Of a DNA stretch of 64,000 nt, positions 1 to 12,617 are shown one piece after another. Both the position numbers and the translations under genes were made by a program. This DNA comes from Begonia masoniana (taxonomy: Eukaryota > Streptophyta > Magnoliopsida > Cucurbitales > Begoniaceae), in the NCBI GenBank assembly GCA_022432975.1, contig CM039505.1:23097916-23161915 (forward strand), written 5' to 3'. The first letter of the stretch is position 1. Every line of letters starts with the position of its first letter. Below the pieces are notes generated by a model. The model was not told the DNA's origin. It was given only the letters and a program-made list of their open reading frames with translations, and searched no databases.

Positions 1-1833
<1,833 letters not shown>

Positions 1834-1978
1834 GCGGAATGCCCGTGAAGTTGCCGAAGTCGAACACATCTGCCGACGACAAAGTCAACGGAAGAAGCAG
1901 AAATAGGAATAGGAGGTTTCTACCGATGACGTGTACAAACAACGCACCACCATCTACCGACAAGCCAACACAACTACA

Positions 1979-2248
1979 TCTGCCGATGAAGTCAACATAA
2001 CTTCATCTGCCGATGAAGTCAACATAACTTCATCTGCCGATGAAGTCAACATAACTTCATCTGCCGATGAAGTCAACATAACTTCATCTGCCGATGAAGT
2101 CAACATAACTTCATCTGCCGATGAAGTCAACATAACTTCATCTGCCGATGAAGTCAACATAACTTCATCTGCCGATGAAGTCAACATAACTTCATCTGCC
2201 GATGAAGTCAACATAACTTCATCTGCCGATGAAGTCAACATAACTTCA
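1979..2248. repeat. 27-bp minisatellite, 10 identical copies
   Basis: Ten perfect tandem copies of a 27-bp unit (tctgccgatgaagtcaac plus ataacttca) lie in the left LTR of element A. Because 27 is a multiple of three, both strands stay open and give artificial 9-residue repeat ORFs. On the element's strand the unit contains TTGAC..CATCGGCAGATG, a variant of the TGACGTCA-TCGGCAGATG composite seen in other LTR families here. Confidence 0.97.
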
Positions 2249-2763
2249 TCTACCGATAGATTTCCATCTGCCGATAGACAAGCACGCGACATCTACCGAC
2301 AACGACATTACGACTCCTTCCGATAAGATTAAAATATACACTACATCTGCCGATAGCAAAACTACAGGTTTTGCGACTTGCACCTGCCGATGACGTCAGC
2401 CGGATGTTCTCTCTCTCATCCAACGACTTTACTGAAGGCACCTTCCGATAGGCAGAACGACAAAACTAAACATCCAGAAACAAACCAAATCACTGCCCTT
2501 CCCAAATTCAGTAAAAAACAATGTTTTCAAAATCAACAGAATAACCAATATCAGAAGATTCTCAAAATGTTTTTCAAAGCTTTGAAACCACTATTGTCAT
2601 AAAATTTTCAGTAAAAACATCTATACTGAACTAGTTACCCTCAACTCAACACCTGCGCCATGATTAAACCGCCTACCAGATGACCAAACAGATGCCTGAA
2701 AATGCCTCTCCAACCAGCCTATTCCTCATGTTGGTCGGTAACATACCTTCAGTAACTTCTCAA

Positions 2764-3257
2764 CTACATCACAAAACTCATCTATTAGCCTAATGCTAAG
2801 CAAGTAGAGCGATGAATGAAATGGATCAATGAAGCAATAATTTCCTAAACATGCCGGTCTCTACTTTCTCATCTCAGTTGTATTCAAATTCATTCTCTGT
2901 TGAATCCCTCTGTACGATGGGAAAGTGGATCAGTCATTCCCCAAAGCATACATCCTCTGATCTCAATTAAGGGGCGGATTAATTCCCTTACAGTTAACTG
3001 GTCTGATCCCCCTGTAGGATTGGAAGTGGATCACTTTTCCCAAACCTCAATCATCTGTTCTCAGTTAAGGGGCGGATTAATCCCCCTTAAACAGTTGTTC
3101 TGATCATCCTGCTCACACTTACCATGCGTTTCATGTAATTCATTGTCGTAATCTTCAAAAACATGATGCATGACAACTGGAAAATAAACATACAAAACAT
3201 ACATAAATCCTACTGTTTTGTGATGTAGGCCCGAAGGCACAAACAAACTCTACTTAC
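2764..3257 (-). other. Candidate LTR intron, element A left LTR
   Basis: On the minus strand CAG/GTAAGTAG (donor at 3257) is followed by the CGGGCCTACATCAC box. About 0.5 kb on come gcttagcattaggct and then tgatgTAG (acceptor at 2764). The same order of elements occurs in every Tekay-like LTR of this window. Splicing is inferred from sequence only. Confidence 0.5.
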
Positions 3258-3795
3258 CTGGATCCCTGGAAATCGCTCGGCTAAATGCTACTTCAGAAGC
3301 TCGCTAACCTAAAATCATAATAGTACATATATCAAACTTTCACTAAACTTCACAGAATCAATACAGGAGTTTGATGAACAAAATTTGAAACCCCACAACT
3401 CGGGTATTCTCAATAGTCGCTCAGCCCGAACCTACTCTAAATCACAACATTCCTCAAAACTCCTCACATTGTACTCCTTCAGCTATCTAACTACTAAAAT
3501 CGGAAGAAAACAAAGAGGGCTTGACTAGGTTGAAGGAGAATCGGGCAGGAGAATAGCCTAGAGATTTCTGCCGTTCGAGTTGAAGACCGAAAGGAAAAAG
3601 AAAATGAATAGTGGTGGCGGCTACTCTAAACTTTTTGCCTTAAATACCTTATCCACTTTCAAATTTGCCAATTACCCTTATGCCCTTACTTACTCATTCT
3701 TCAACCTAACCTACATTATACTAAAATTTCATCATCGATTATACTTAATAGATTTATCTGTTATTTTAAATTTTTAATTAAAGTCGGGTGTTACA

Positions 3796-3808
3796 ATCTA
3801 CCCTCCTT
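3796..3808 (-). promoter_or_regulatory. Polypurine tract of element A
   Basis: Read on the minus strand, AAGGAGGGTAGAT directly precedes the TGTAACACCC start of the 3' LTR. This is the expected place and composition for the primer of plus-strand DNA synthesis in a Ty3 element. Confidence 0.85.
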
Positions 3809-3834
3809 AAAAGAATTTGTCCTCAAATTCAGTA

Positions 3835-6800
3835 CCATGAACAGTTCTGGATGTTGGTCCATTATGTCTTGTTGGCCGCTCCCATGTTGCCTCCTCTGTG
3901 TTCTGATTGTGCCACAAGACTTTCACCAGCGCACTTCTTTGTTGCGTAGTACCTTTACTGCATAATCCAGAATCTTTACTGGCTTCTCCTCGTAGGTAAG
4001 TGTAGGTTGAATTTCAATGCTTTGCTGTTCAACACTTGGGACGGATCCCGCACACACTTCTTCAACATAGAGACATGGAACACATTGTGGACTCCTTCCA
4101 TAGAAGCTGGTAGCTGTAACTGATACGCTGCCTTCCCAATCCTTTTCAGAATTGAGAAAGGACCAACAAATCTAGGATTAAGTTTCCTCTCTTTCCAAAT
4201 CTCACAACTCCTTTGAATGGTGATACCTTAAGAAAAACTTCATCGCCTACTTCAAACTCTAATTCTCTGCGTCTTCTGTCAGCATAGCTCTTCTGTCGGC
4301 TTTGAGCTGTTAAGATCCTCTGACGGATGAGGGCAACCTTCTCATAGTCTGCTGCACGATGTCAGGACCAAGCAACTGTGCTTCACCAACTTCGTCCCCA
4401 GTACAAAGGAGATCTACATTTTCGTCCATACAAGGCCTCATACGGTGCCATTCCTATTGTTGCTTGAAAACTGTTATTATAAGAAAACTCCACCAAAGAC
4501 AGATACTTGCTCCAAGAACCTTGAAAATCCAAACACATGCCCGAGCATATCCTCTAATGTTTGAATGGTTCTTTCCGATTGTCCATCTGTTTGAGGGTGA
4601 AAGGCTGTACTGAAGTTAGCTGTGTGCCATGGCTTTATGTAACTCTTCCAAAATTTGGATGTGAATCTAGAGTCTCGGTCCGAAACTATAGTAGCTAGAA
4701 CTCCATGTAGTCGCACAACCTCATGCACATACAATTCGGCTAGCTGATCCATAGAGTAGTCATCTTGATGGTAAGAAATGGGCTGATTTGGTTAATCGAT
4801 CGATTATCACCCAGAGTGCATCATGTCCTTTACTGTTCTGGGTATCCTACAATACAGTCCATGTTTTCTGCTGCCATTCCTTAACCGCACGAACTTTGGC
4901 TGGATCGACAGATATTCCATCCCCAGAGATCACGTGACCAAGAAAGTGAACTCTGTCCAACCAAAACTCACACTTGGAAAACTTAGCATAAAGCTGGTGC
5001 TGTCTGAGTACTCCTAACACCAAACTCAAATGCGTTGCATGCTCACCCTTATTTCTAGAATAAATCAAGATATCATCAATGAATACAATGACAAACTTGT
5101 CTAGAAACTCGTGAAACACTCTATTCATGAGATCCATGAAAGCTGCTGGTGCATTTGTCAAACCAAAGGACATAACCAAAAATTCGTAATGTCCATATCT
5201 CGTACGAAAGGCAGTCTTTGGTATATCCTCAGACTTAACCTTCAATTGGTAGTACCCCGATCTTAAGTCAATCTTAGAGAAAACTCGTGCACCTTGAAGT
5301 TGGTCAAACAAATCATCGATCCTAGGTAATGGGTACTTATTCTTGATGGTTAACTTAGTAAGGGGTGTAGCAATCTTTGAAAATCCTTCAATGAACTTTC
5401 TGTAATACCCTGCTAACCCGAGGAAACTCCTAATATCAGAAGCATTCTTCGGTTGAGGCCATTCCTTAACCGCACGAACTTTGGCTGGATCGACAGATAT
5501 TCCATCCCCAGAGATCACGTGACCAAGAAAGTGAACTCTGTCCAACCAAAACTCACACTTGGAAAACTTAGCATAAAGCTGGTGCTGTCTGAGTACTCCT
5601 AACACCAAACTCAAATGCGTTGCATGCTCACCCTTATTTCTAGAATAAATCAAGATATCATCAATGAATACAATGACAAACTTGTCTAGAAACTCGTGAA
5701 ACACTCTATTCATGAGATCCATGAAAGCTGCTGGTGCATTTGTCAAACCAAAGGACATAACCAAAAATTCGTAATGTCCATATCTCGTACGAAAGGCAGT
5801 CTTTGGTATATCCTCAGACTTAACCTTCAATTGGTAGTACCCCGATCTTAAGTCAATCTTAGAGAAAACTCGTGAAAACTATGTTCACATTCATCGGTCC
5901 ATATATCTTCACATTTTTCCTGTTTAACTTAGTAAGGGGTGTAGCAATCTTTGAAAATCCTTCAATGAACTTTTTGTAATACCCTGCTACCCGAGGAAAC
6001 TCCTAATATCAGAAGCATTCTTCGGTTGAGGCCATTCCTTAACCCGCACGAACTTTGGCTGGATCGACAGATATTCCATCCCAGAGATCACGTGACCAAG
6101 AAAGTGAACTCTGTCCAACCAAAACTCCACACTTGGAAAACTTAGCATAAGCTAGGCTGTCGAGTTACTCCTAACACCGAACTCAAATCGTTGCATTCTC
6201 ACCCTTATTTCTAGAATAAATCAGATATCATCAATGAATACAATGACAAACTTGTCTAAAACTCGTGAAACACTCTATTCATGAGGTCCATGAAAGCTGC
6301 TGTGCATTTGTCAAACGAAAGGACAGAACCAAAAATTCGTAATGTCCATATCTCGTACGAAAGGCAGTCTTTGGTATATCCTCAGACTTAACCTTCAATT
6401 GGTAGTACCCCGATCTTAAGTCAATCTTAGAGAAAACTCGTGCACCTTGAAGTTGGTCAAACAAATCATCGATCCTAGGTAATGGGTACTTATTCTTGAT
6501 GGTTAACTTATTTAATTCTCGGTAGTCAATGCACATGCGCATTGATCCGTCCTTTTTCTTAACAAAGAGAACTGGTGCACCCCACGGCGAATAACTCGGT
6601 CGTATGAACCCTTTTTCCATCAGTTCCTCTAACTATTTCTTTAACTCCTTGAGTTCTGCTGGTGCTAATCGGTATGGATTCTTAGATACTGGCTCAGCAC
6701 CAGGATAGACATCTACTACAAATTCAATCTCCCTATCAGGTGGTAAACCCGGCAGGTCGTCAAGGAAAACTTCAGGGAAATCTTGAGCTACTAGAACATC

Positions 6801-8382
6801 TTGGAGGCTCAATTCTCCTACCAGTTTTGTGTCTAAAACACTGGCCAGAAAGCATGAATACTCACTGCATAAGGAAGATCTAGCACTAAAAGCGGCTAAA
6901 ACAGACATCCTCTTATCTTTCTTCGAGGCTTGGAAAGTGTGTCTTAAACCACCAGGGGGTTGAAAACTAACTAAGCCAGTTCTACAATCTATCGTAGCAT
7001 AGTGCTTAAACAACCAATCCATTCCTAAGATTACATCAAATCCCATGATCTCTAAAATAATGAGATCAGCAGGTAGGTTCTTACCTTCTACTGTCACTAC
7101 ACTATTAAGCAGCATATGACTAGAGCGCATGCGTTCGCCAGAAGGTAAAGCAACATTAAACATATGCTCAGAAAGTGAAGACTTAACGTCTAATTTATCA
7201 GCAAATGCAGACGCTATGAAGGAATGTGTTGCACCTGAATCTATTAAAGTAAAAGCAGGCATAAAATTGACTAGTATGGTACCTGACACAACAGCAGGCT
7301 GATCTTCATCACCCAATTCTACCATGGAGAATATCCTTGGCTTAACATTCACCGGGCCATTCTTCAGAGCTGGACAATCCCTACTCATGTGGCCAACTTT
7401 ATTACAATTATAACAGCGAAGGACTCTGGGCTTTGGGCAATCCTTATGCAGATGCCCGGTCTCCTCACGGTTGAAACACTTCCCCGCGCTAATCCTACAC
7501 TCTCCCGGGTGAAATCTAAAACACTTTGGGCATTGAGGGAACTTCCTAGTATCTGGTGTCTTCTTCTCCTTCCCTTGACTGCCCTGGCCCTCACCGGGCC
7601 TCTTCGTTCCCCTGTGATGGTGTGGCTGGGTGAACTTTCGTGGAGCCACACTAAACCCAGCACACTTCATCTCTGCCTCTTCCACTTCTAATGCCGTGGA
7701 CACTACTTCACTGTAGGACAATCCTTTTATACCCGAGAACTTGACTCCTCTATAAATCTCAGGTTTCAGCCCATGCACAAATTGGAACACTTTATCCTCA
7801 TCTCTGCGTGCGAGGTGTCCGGCAAACCTTGATAGGGATTCAAACTGTCTGCTATATTCAGCTACGGTCCCTGTCTGTTTCAAGTTCATGAACTCCAACT
7901 TCTTTGTGGTCTGTACAGTATTGTTAAAATACTTCTCATAGAAAATCTCCTTAAATTGTGTCCAAGTCATCGTAAGAACATCATGGGTGGTCTCCATCGT
8001 TTCCCACCAAAGTTGAGTATCACCGGCAAAGTGGAAGGTTGCCAAAATGACCTTTTCTCCTTCTCCCACATTTGCACACCTAAACATGCTTTCTATCTTT
8101 TTCAACCATTCCTCGGCCACAATTGGATTAGCTGACTTTCCAACAAAAGTGGGTGGTCGCAACCTCCTAAACCTCTCTCCTGCCTGTTCATTGTGGGAAC
8201 CCGAGTTGGCACTCCCTTGTTCCTCTCGGTTCAGTAGCAGTCCCAACTGATCGGACTGCTGGCGCATCATATCAGATTGCTGGCGTACCAAGTCTGTCAG
8301 CTGCCTGATCACACCAGAATTCTCAGTACTCTCCGGTTTGGTGTCCCCCTCTGTACTCTCGTCTACCTGGTCGTCTAGACAT
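3835..8382 (-). pseudogene. Element A gag-pol polyprotein, broken
   Basis: Reading on the minus strand: an ATG at 8382 just after the leader mini-intron, then a 1-nt frame change to the long gag-protease frame (8312-6633). Gag has the usual Ty3 capsid region and two zinc knuckles. The first has lost a cysteine (CFNREETGHLHKDC); the second is intact (CYNCNKVGHMSRDC). The protease has LIDSGATHSFI. A TAG at about 6633 ends the frame just before RT. RT follows in three partial copies (6620-4862), RNase H and the integrase N-terminus are missing, and the integrase core resumes near 4840 ([15 protein letters not shown]). The C-terminal and chromodomain parts (about 4330-3900) are recognisable only across frameshifts. 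It cannot encode a working polyprotein. Confidence 0.85.
4862..6620 (-). repeat. Tandem partial triplication of the RT segment in element A
   Basis: The same RT stretch (from about [20 protein letters not shown] to the VKEW region) occurs three times in a row. Its far end (gccattcc) falls at 4873, 5458 and 6031, so the spacings are 585 and 573 bp. Two copies share one frame (5830-4847). The junction near 5349 joins TPLTK to [14 protein letters not shown], where both parents contain a KLT-coding stretch, so microhomology may have been used. The junction near 5885 lies between thumb-region sequence and VFSKIDL. The copy at 6031-6300 has many single-base losses relative to the others. Confidence 0.85.
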
Positions 8383-8395
8383 TTTACTATGATCC

Positions 8396-8454
8396 CTGTA
8401 AAGGTTAACTATTCTCATAAATATCTAATAACTAAAACTAACATAAACACTTAC
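8396..8454 (-). other. Candidate leader mini-intron, element A
   Basis: On the minus strand CACT/GTAAGTG is followed 59 bp later by CTTTACAG/GGATC, just before the ATG at 8382 and just after the primer site. The same arrangement of about 60 bp occurs in elements B and C. Confidence 0.55.
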
Positions 8455-8520
8455 AGTGTTTGGAGGTACTTCCATGCAACGATCGCACTGTTGAGTAATT
8501 CTTTGAAACGTTTTAACCAA

Positions 8521-8534
8521 TGGCTCTGATACCA
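8521..8534 (-). promoter_or_regulatory. Primer-binding site of element A (tRNA-iMet)
   Basis: The minus strand reads TGGTATCAGAGCCA, complementary to the 3' end of plant initiator tRNA-Met, three bases inside the 5' LTR. It sets the element's orientation and the LTR edge at 8538. Confidence 0.95.
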
Positions 8535-8820
8535 ACGTGTACGCCCCGAGTTATCTGAACCCGATTTGCTACCATAACGCTGACCGAACCATGACGTCTT
8601 GATGCTAAATTTAAAATTTCACTCGACAACCAAATTTGACTTTTTCTAAACGAAATCTATTTTAAAACTTGCAGCGGAAAATCTTGAACTCAATGAACGA
8701 AGTCACCTTTGAAACATTTGAAATTACGTTGGAAGTTAGAGTAATGGGCCAAAGAACGTAAGCTTAAAAAAAACAAAAACGCGGATGCCCGTGAAGTTGC
8801 CAAAGTTCGCACATCTGCCA

Positions 8821-9820
8821 AGGAGGTTTCTACCGATGACGTGTACAAACAACGCACCACCATCTACCGACAAGCCAACACAACTACATCTGCCGACGAC
8901 AAAGTCAACGGAAGAAGCAGAAATAGGAATAGGAGGTTTCTACCGATGACGTGTACAAACAACGCACCACCATCTACCGACAAGCCAACACAACTACATC
9001 TGCCGACGACAAAGTCAACGGAAGAAGCAGAAATAGGAATAGGAGGTTTCTACCGATGACGTGTACAAACAACGCACCACCATCTACCGACAAGCCAACA
9101 CAACTACATCTGCCGACGACAAAGTCAACGGAAGAAGCAGAAATAGGAATAGGAGGTTTCTACCGATGACGTGTACAAACAACGCACCACCATCTACCGA
9201 CAAGCCAACACAACTACATCTGCCGACGACAAAGTCAACGGAAGAAGCAGAAATAGGAATAGGAGGTTTCTACCGATGACGTGTACAAACAACGCACCAC
9301 CATCTACCGACAAGCCAACACAACTACATCTGCCGACGACAAAGTCAACGGAAGAAGCAGAAATAGGAATAGGAGGTTTCTACCGATGACGTGTACAAAC
9401 AACGCACCACCATCTACCGACAAGCCAACACAACTACATCTGCCGACGACAAAGTCAACGGAAGAAGCAGAAATAGGAATAGGAGGTTTCTACCGATGAC
9501 GTGTACAAACAACGCACCACCATCTACCGACAAGCCAACACAACTACATCTGCCGACGACAAAGTCAACGGAAGAAGCAGAAATAGGAATAGGAGGTTTC
9601 TACCGATGACGTGTACAAACAACGCACCACCATCTACCGACAAGCCAACACAACTACATCTGCCGACGACAAAGTCAACGGAAGAAGCAGAAATAGGAAT
9701 AGGAGGTTTCTACCGATGACGTGTACAAACAACGCACCACCATCTACCGACAAGCCAACACAACTACATCTGCCGACGACAAAGTCAACGGAAGAAGCAG
9801 AAATAGGAATAGGAGGTTTC
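8821..9820. repeat. 110-bp minisatellite, 9 full copies
   Basis: Units start at 8821, 8931, 9041 and so on to 9811, where the tenth is cut short (taagtcacgg). The copies appear identical. Each contains taccgatgacgtgtac and ctgccgacgac, related to the TGACGTCA-type motif. The overlapping 72-residue ORFs in this stretch are a by-product of the repetition. Confidence 0.97.
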
Positions 9821-10828
9821 TAAGTCACGGAAGAAGCAGAAATAGGAATAGAGGTTTCTACCGATGACGTGTACAAACAACGCACCACCATCTACCGACA
9901 AGCCAACACACTACATCTGCCGATGAAGTCACATAACTTCATCTGCCGATGGAGTCAACATAACTTCATCTACCGATAGATTTCCATCTGCCGATAGACA
10001 AGCACGCGCATCTACCGACAACGACATTACGACTCCTTCCGATAAGATTAAAATATACACTACATCTGCCGATAGCAAAACTACAGGTTTGCGACTTGCA
10101 CCCTGCCGATGACGTCAGCCCGATGTTCTCTCTCTCATCAAGGACTTTACTGAAGGCACCTTCCGATAGGCAGAACGACAAAACTAAACATCCAGAAACA
10201 AACCAAATCACTGCCCTTCCCAATTCAGTAAAAACAATGTTTTCAAATCCAACAAATACTAATATCAGAAGAGTCTCAAAAATGTTTTCAAAGCTTTGAA
10301 ACCACTATTGTCATAAATTTCAGTAAAACATCGATACTGAACTAGTTACCCTCACTCAACACCTGCAGCCATGGATTAAAACCGCCTCAACAGATGACCA
10401 ACCGATGCCGAAAATGCTCCTCCAACCAGCCTTTCCTCATGTTGGTCGGTAACATACCTTCAGTAACTTCTTCACCTACATCACAAACTCATCTATTAGC
10501 CTAATGCTAAGCAGTAGAGCGATGAATGAAATGGATCAATGAAGCAATAATTTCCCTAAACATGCGGTCTCTACTTTCTCATCTCAGTTGTATTCAAATT
10601 CGTTCTCTGTTGATCCCTCTGTACGATGGGAAAGTGGATCAGTCATTCCCCAAAGCATACATCCTCTGATCTCAATTAAGGAGCGGATTAATTCCCTAGT
10701 TAAGGGGCGGATTAATCCCCCTTAACAGTTGTTCTGATCATCCTGCTCACACTTACCATGCGTTTCATGTAAATTCATTTTCGTAATCTTTCAAAAACAT
10801 GATGCATGACAACTGGAAAATAAACATA

Positions 10829-10856
10829 AAAAAAAAAAAACAAAAAAAAAAAAACC
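10829..10856. repeat. A-rich tract at the edge of the 101-bp array
   Basis: Two runs of A separated by one C stand where the other copy of the flanking 131-bp segment continues with caaaacatacataaatcc. The tract therefore marks a rearrangement or assembly join at the start of the 101-bp array. Confidence 0.85.
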
Positions 10857-11900
10857 TCAATCCTCTGTTCTCAGTTAAGGGGCGGATTAATTCCCTTAAC
10901 AGTTAACTGGTCTGATCCCCCTGTAGGATTGGGAAGTGGATCACTTTTCCCAAAACCTCAATCCTCTGTTCTCAGTTAAGGGGCGGATTAATTCCCTTAA
11001 CAGTTAACTGGTCTGATCCCCCTGTAGGATTGGGAAGTGGATCACTTTTCCCAAAACCTCAATCCTCTGTTCTCAGTTAAGGGGCGGATTAATTCCCTTA
11101 ACAGTTAACTGGTCTGATCCCCCTGTAGGATTGGGAAGTGGATCACTTTTCCCAAAACCTCAATCCTCTGTTCTCAGTTAAGGGGCGGATTAATTCCCTT
11201 AACAGTTAACTGGTCTGATCCCCCTGTAGGATTGGGAAGTGGATCACTTTTCCCAAAACCTCAATCCTCTGTTCTCAGTTAAGGGGCGGATTAATTCCCT
11301 TAACAGTTAACTGGTCTGATCCCCCTGTAGGATTGGGAAGTGGATCACTTTTCCCAAAACCTCAATCCTCTGTTCTCAGTTAAGGGGCGGATTAATTCCC
11401 TTAACAGTTAACTGGTCTGATCCCCCTGTAGGATTGGGAAGTGGATCACTTTTCCCAAAACCTCAATCCTCTGTTCTCAGTTAAGGGGCGGATTAATTCC
11501 CTTAACAGTTAACTGGTCTGATCCCCCTGTAGGATTGGGAAGTGGATCACTTTTCCCAAAACCTCAATCCTCTGTTCTCAGTTAAGGGGCGGATTAATTC
11601 CCTTAACAGTTAACTGGTCTGATCCCCCTGTAGGATTGGGAAGTGGATCACTTTTCCCAAAACCTCAATCCTCTGTTCTCAGTTAAGGGGCGGATTAATT
11701 CCCTTAACAGTTAACTGGTCTGATCCCCCTGTAGGATTGGGAAGTGGATCACTTTTCCCAAAACCTCAATCCTCTGTTCTCAGTTAAGGGGCGGATTAAT
11801 TCCCTTAACAGTTAACTGGTCTGATCCCCCTGTAGGATTGGGAAGTGGATCACTTTTCCCAAAACCTCAATCCTCTGTTCTCAGTTAAGGGGCGGATTAA
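10857..11900. repeat. 101-bp minisatellite, 10 full copies plus a partial
   Basis: The landmark tcctctgttctcagttaagg recurs at 10861, 10962, 11063, 11164, 11265, 11366, 11467, 11568, 11669, 11770 and 11871, exactly 101 bp apart, with no differences that I could see. The left LTR has about one such unit (2970-3080). Confidence 0.97.
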
Positions 11901-12617
11901 TCCCCCTTAACAGTTGTTCTGATCATCCTGCTCACACTTACCATGCGTTTCATGTAAATTCATTTTCGTAATCTTTCAAAAACATGATGCATGACAACTG
12001 GAAAATAAACATACAAAACATACATAAATCCTACTGTTTTGTGATGTAGGCCCGAAGGCACAAACAAACTCTACTTACCTGGATCCCTGGAAATCGCTCG
12101 GCTAAATGCTACTTCAGAAGCTCGCTCACCTAAAATCATAATAGTACATATATCAAACTTTCACTAAACTTCACAGAATCAATACAGGAGTTTGAGGAAC
12201 AAAATTTGAAACCCCACAACTCGGGTATTCTCAATAGTCGCTCAGCCCGAACCTACTCTAAATCACAACATTCCTCGAAACTCCTCACATTGTACTCCCT
12301 CAGCTATCTAACTACTAAAATCGCAAGAAAACAAAGAGGGCTTAACTAGGTTGAAGGAGAATCAGGCAGGAGAATCGCCTAGAGATTTCTGCCGTTCGAG
12401 CTGAAGACCGAAAGGAAAAAGAAAATGAGTAGTGGTGGCGGCTACTCTAAACTTTTTGCCTTAAATACCTTATCCACTTTCAAATTTGCCAATTACCCTT
12501 ATGCCCTTACTTACTCATTCTTCAACCTAACCTACATTATACTAAAATTTCATTCATCGATTATACTTAATAGATTTATCTGTTATTTTAAATTTTTAAT
12601 TAAAGTCGGGTGTTACA

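Larger units (their letters stand above)
10476..12078 (-). other. Candidate LTR intron, element A right LTR
   Basis: Same donor (CAG/GTAAGTAG, 12078), GGGCCTACATCAC box and TAG acceptor (10476) as in the left LTR. Here the candidate intron is about 1.6 kb instead of 0.5 kb because the 101-bp array lies inside it. Confidence 0.45.
8538..12617 (-). repeat. Element A, right (5') LTR, 4080 bp
   Basis: It runs from TGTACGCCCCGAG at 8538 (next to the primer site) to GTCGGGTGTTACA at 12617. It is enlarged by a 110-bp array and a 101-bp array that are single or near-single in the left LTR. It also carries a 131-bp segment twice (10698-10828 and 11883-12013), one copy on each side of the 101-bp array. 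Confidence 0.9.

Noticed and set aside
1931..2326. 131-codon ORF with a perfect nine-residue repeat, and its minus-strand partner
   Set aside because: Both strands are open only because the 27-bp unit is a multiple of three without stops. It lies in a non-coding LTR.
8841..9823. Series of identical 72-codon ORFs
   Set aside because: They overlap every 110 bp in an LTR minisatellite and are cut by repetition, not by gene boundaries.
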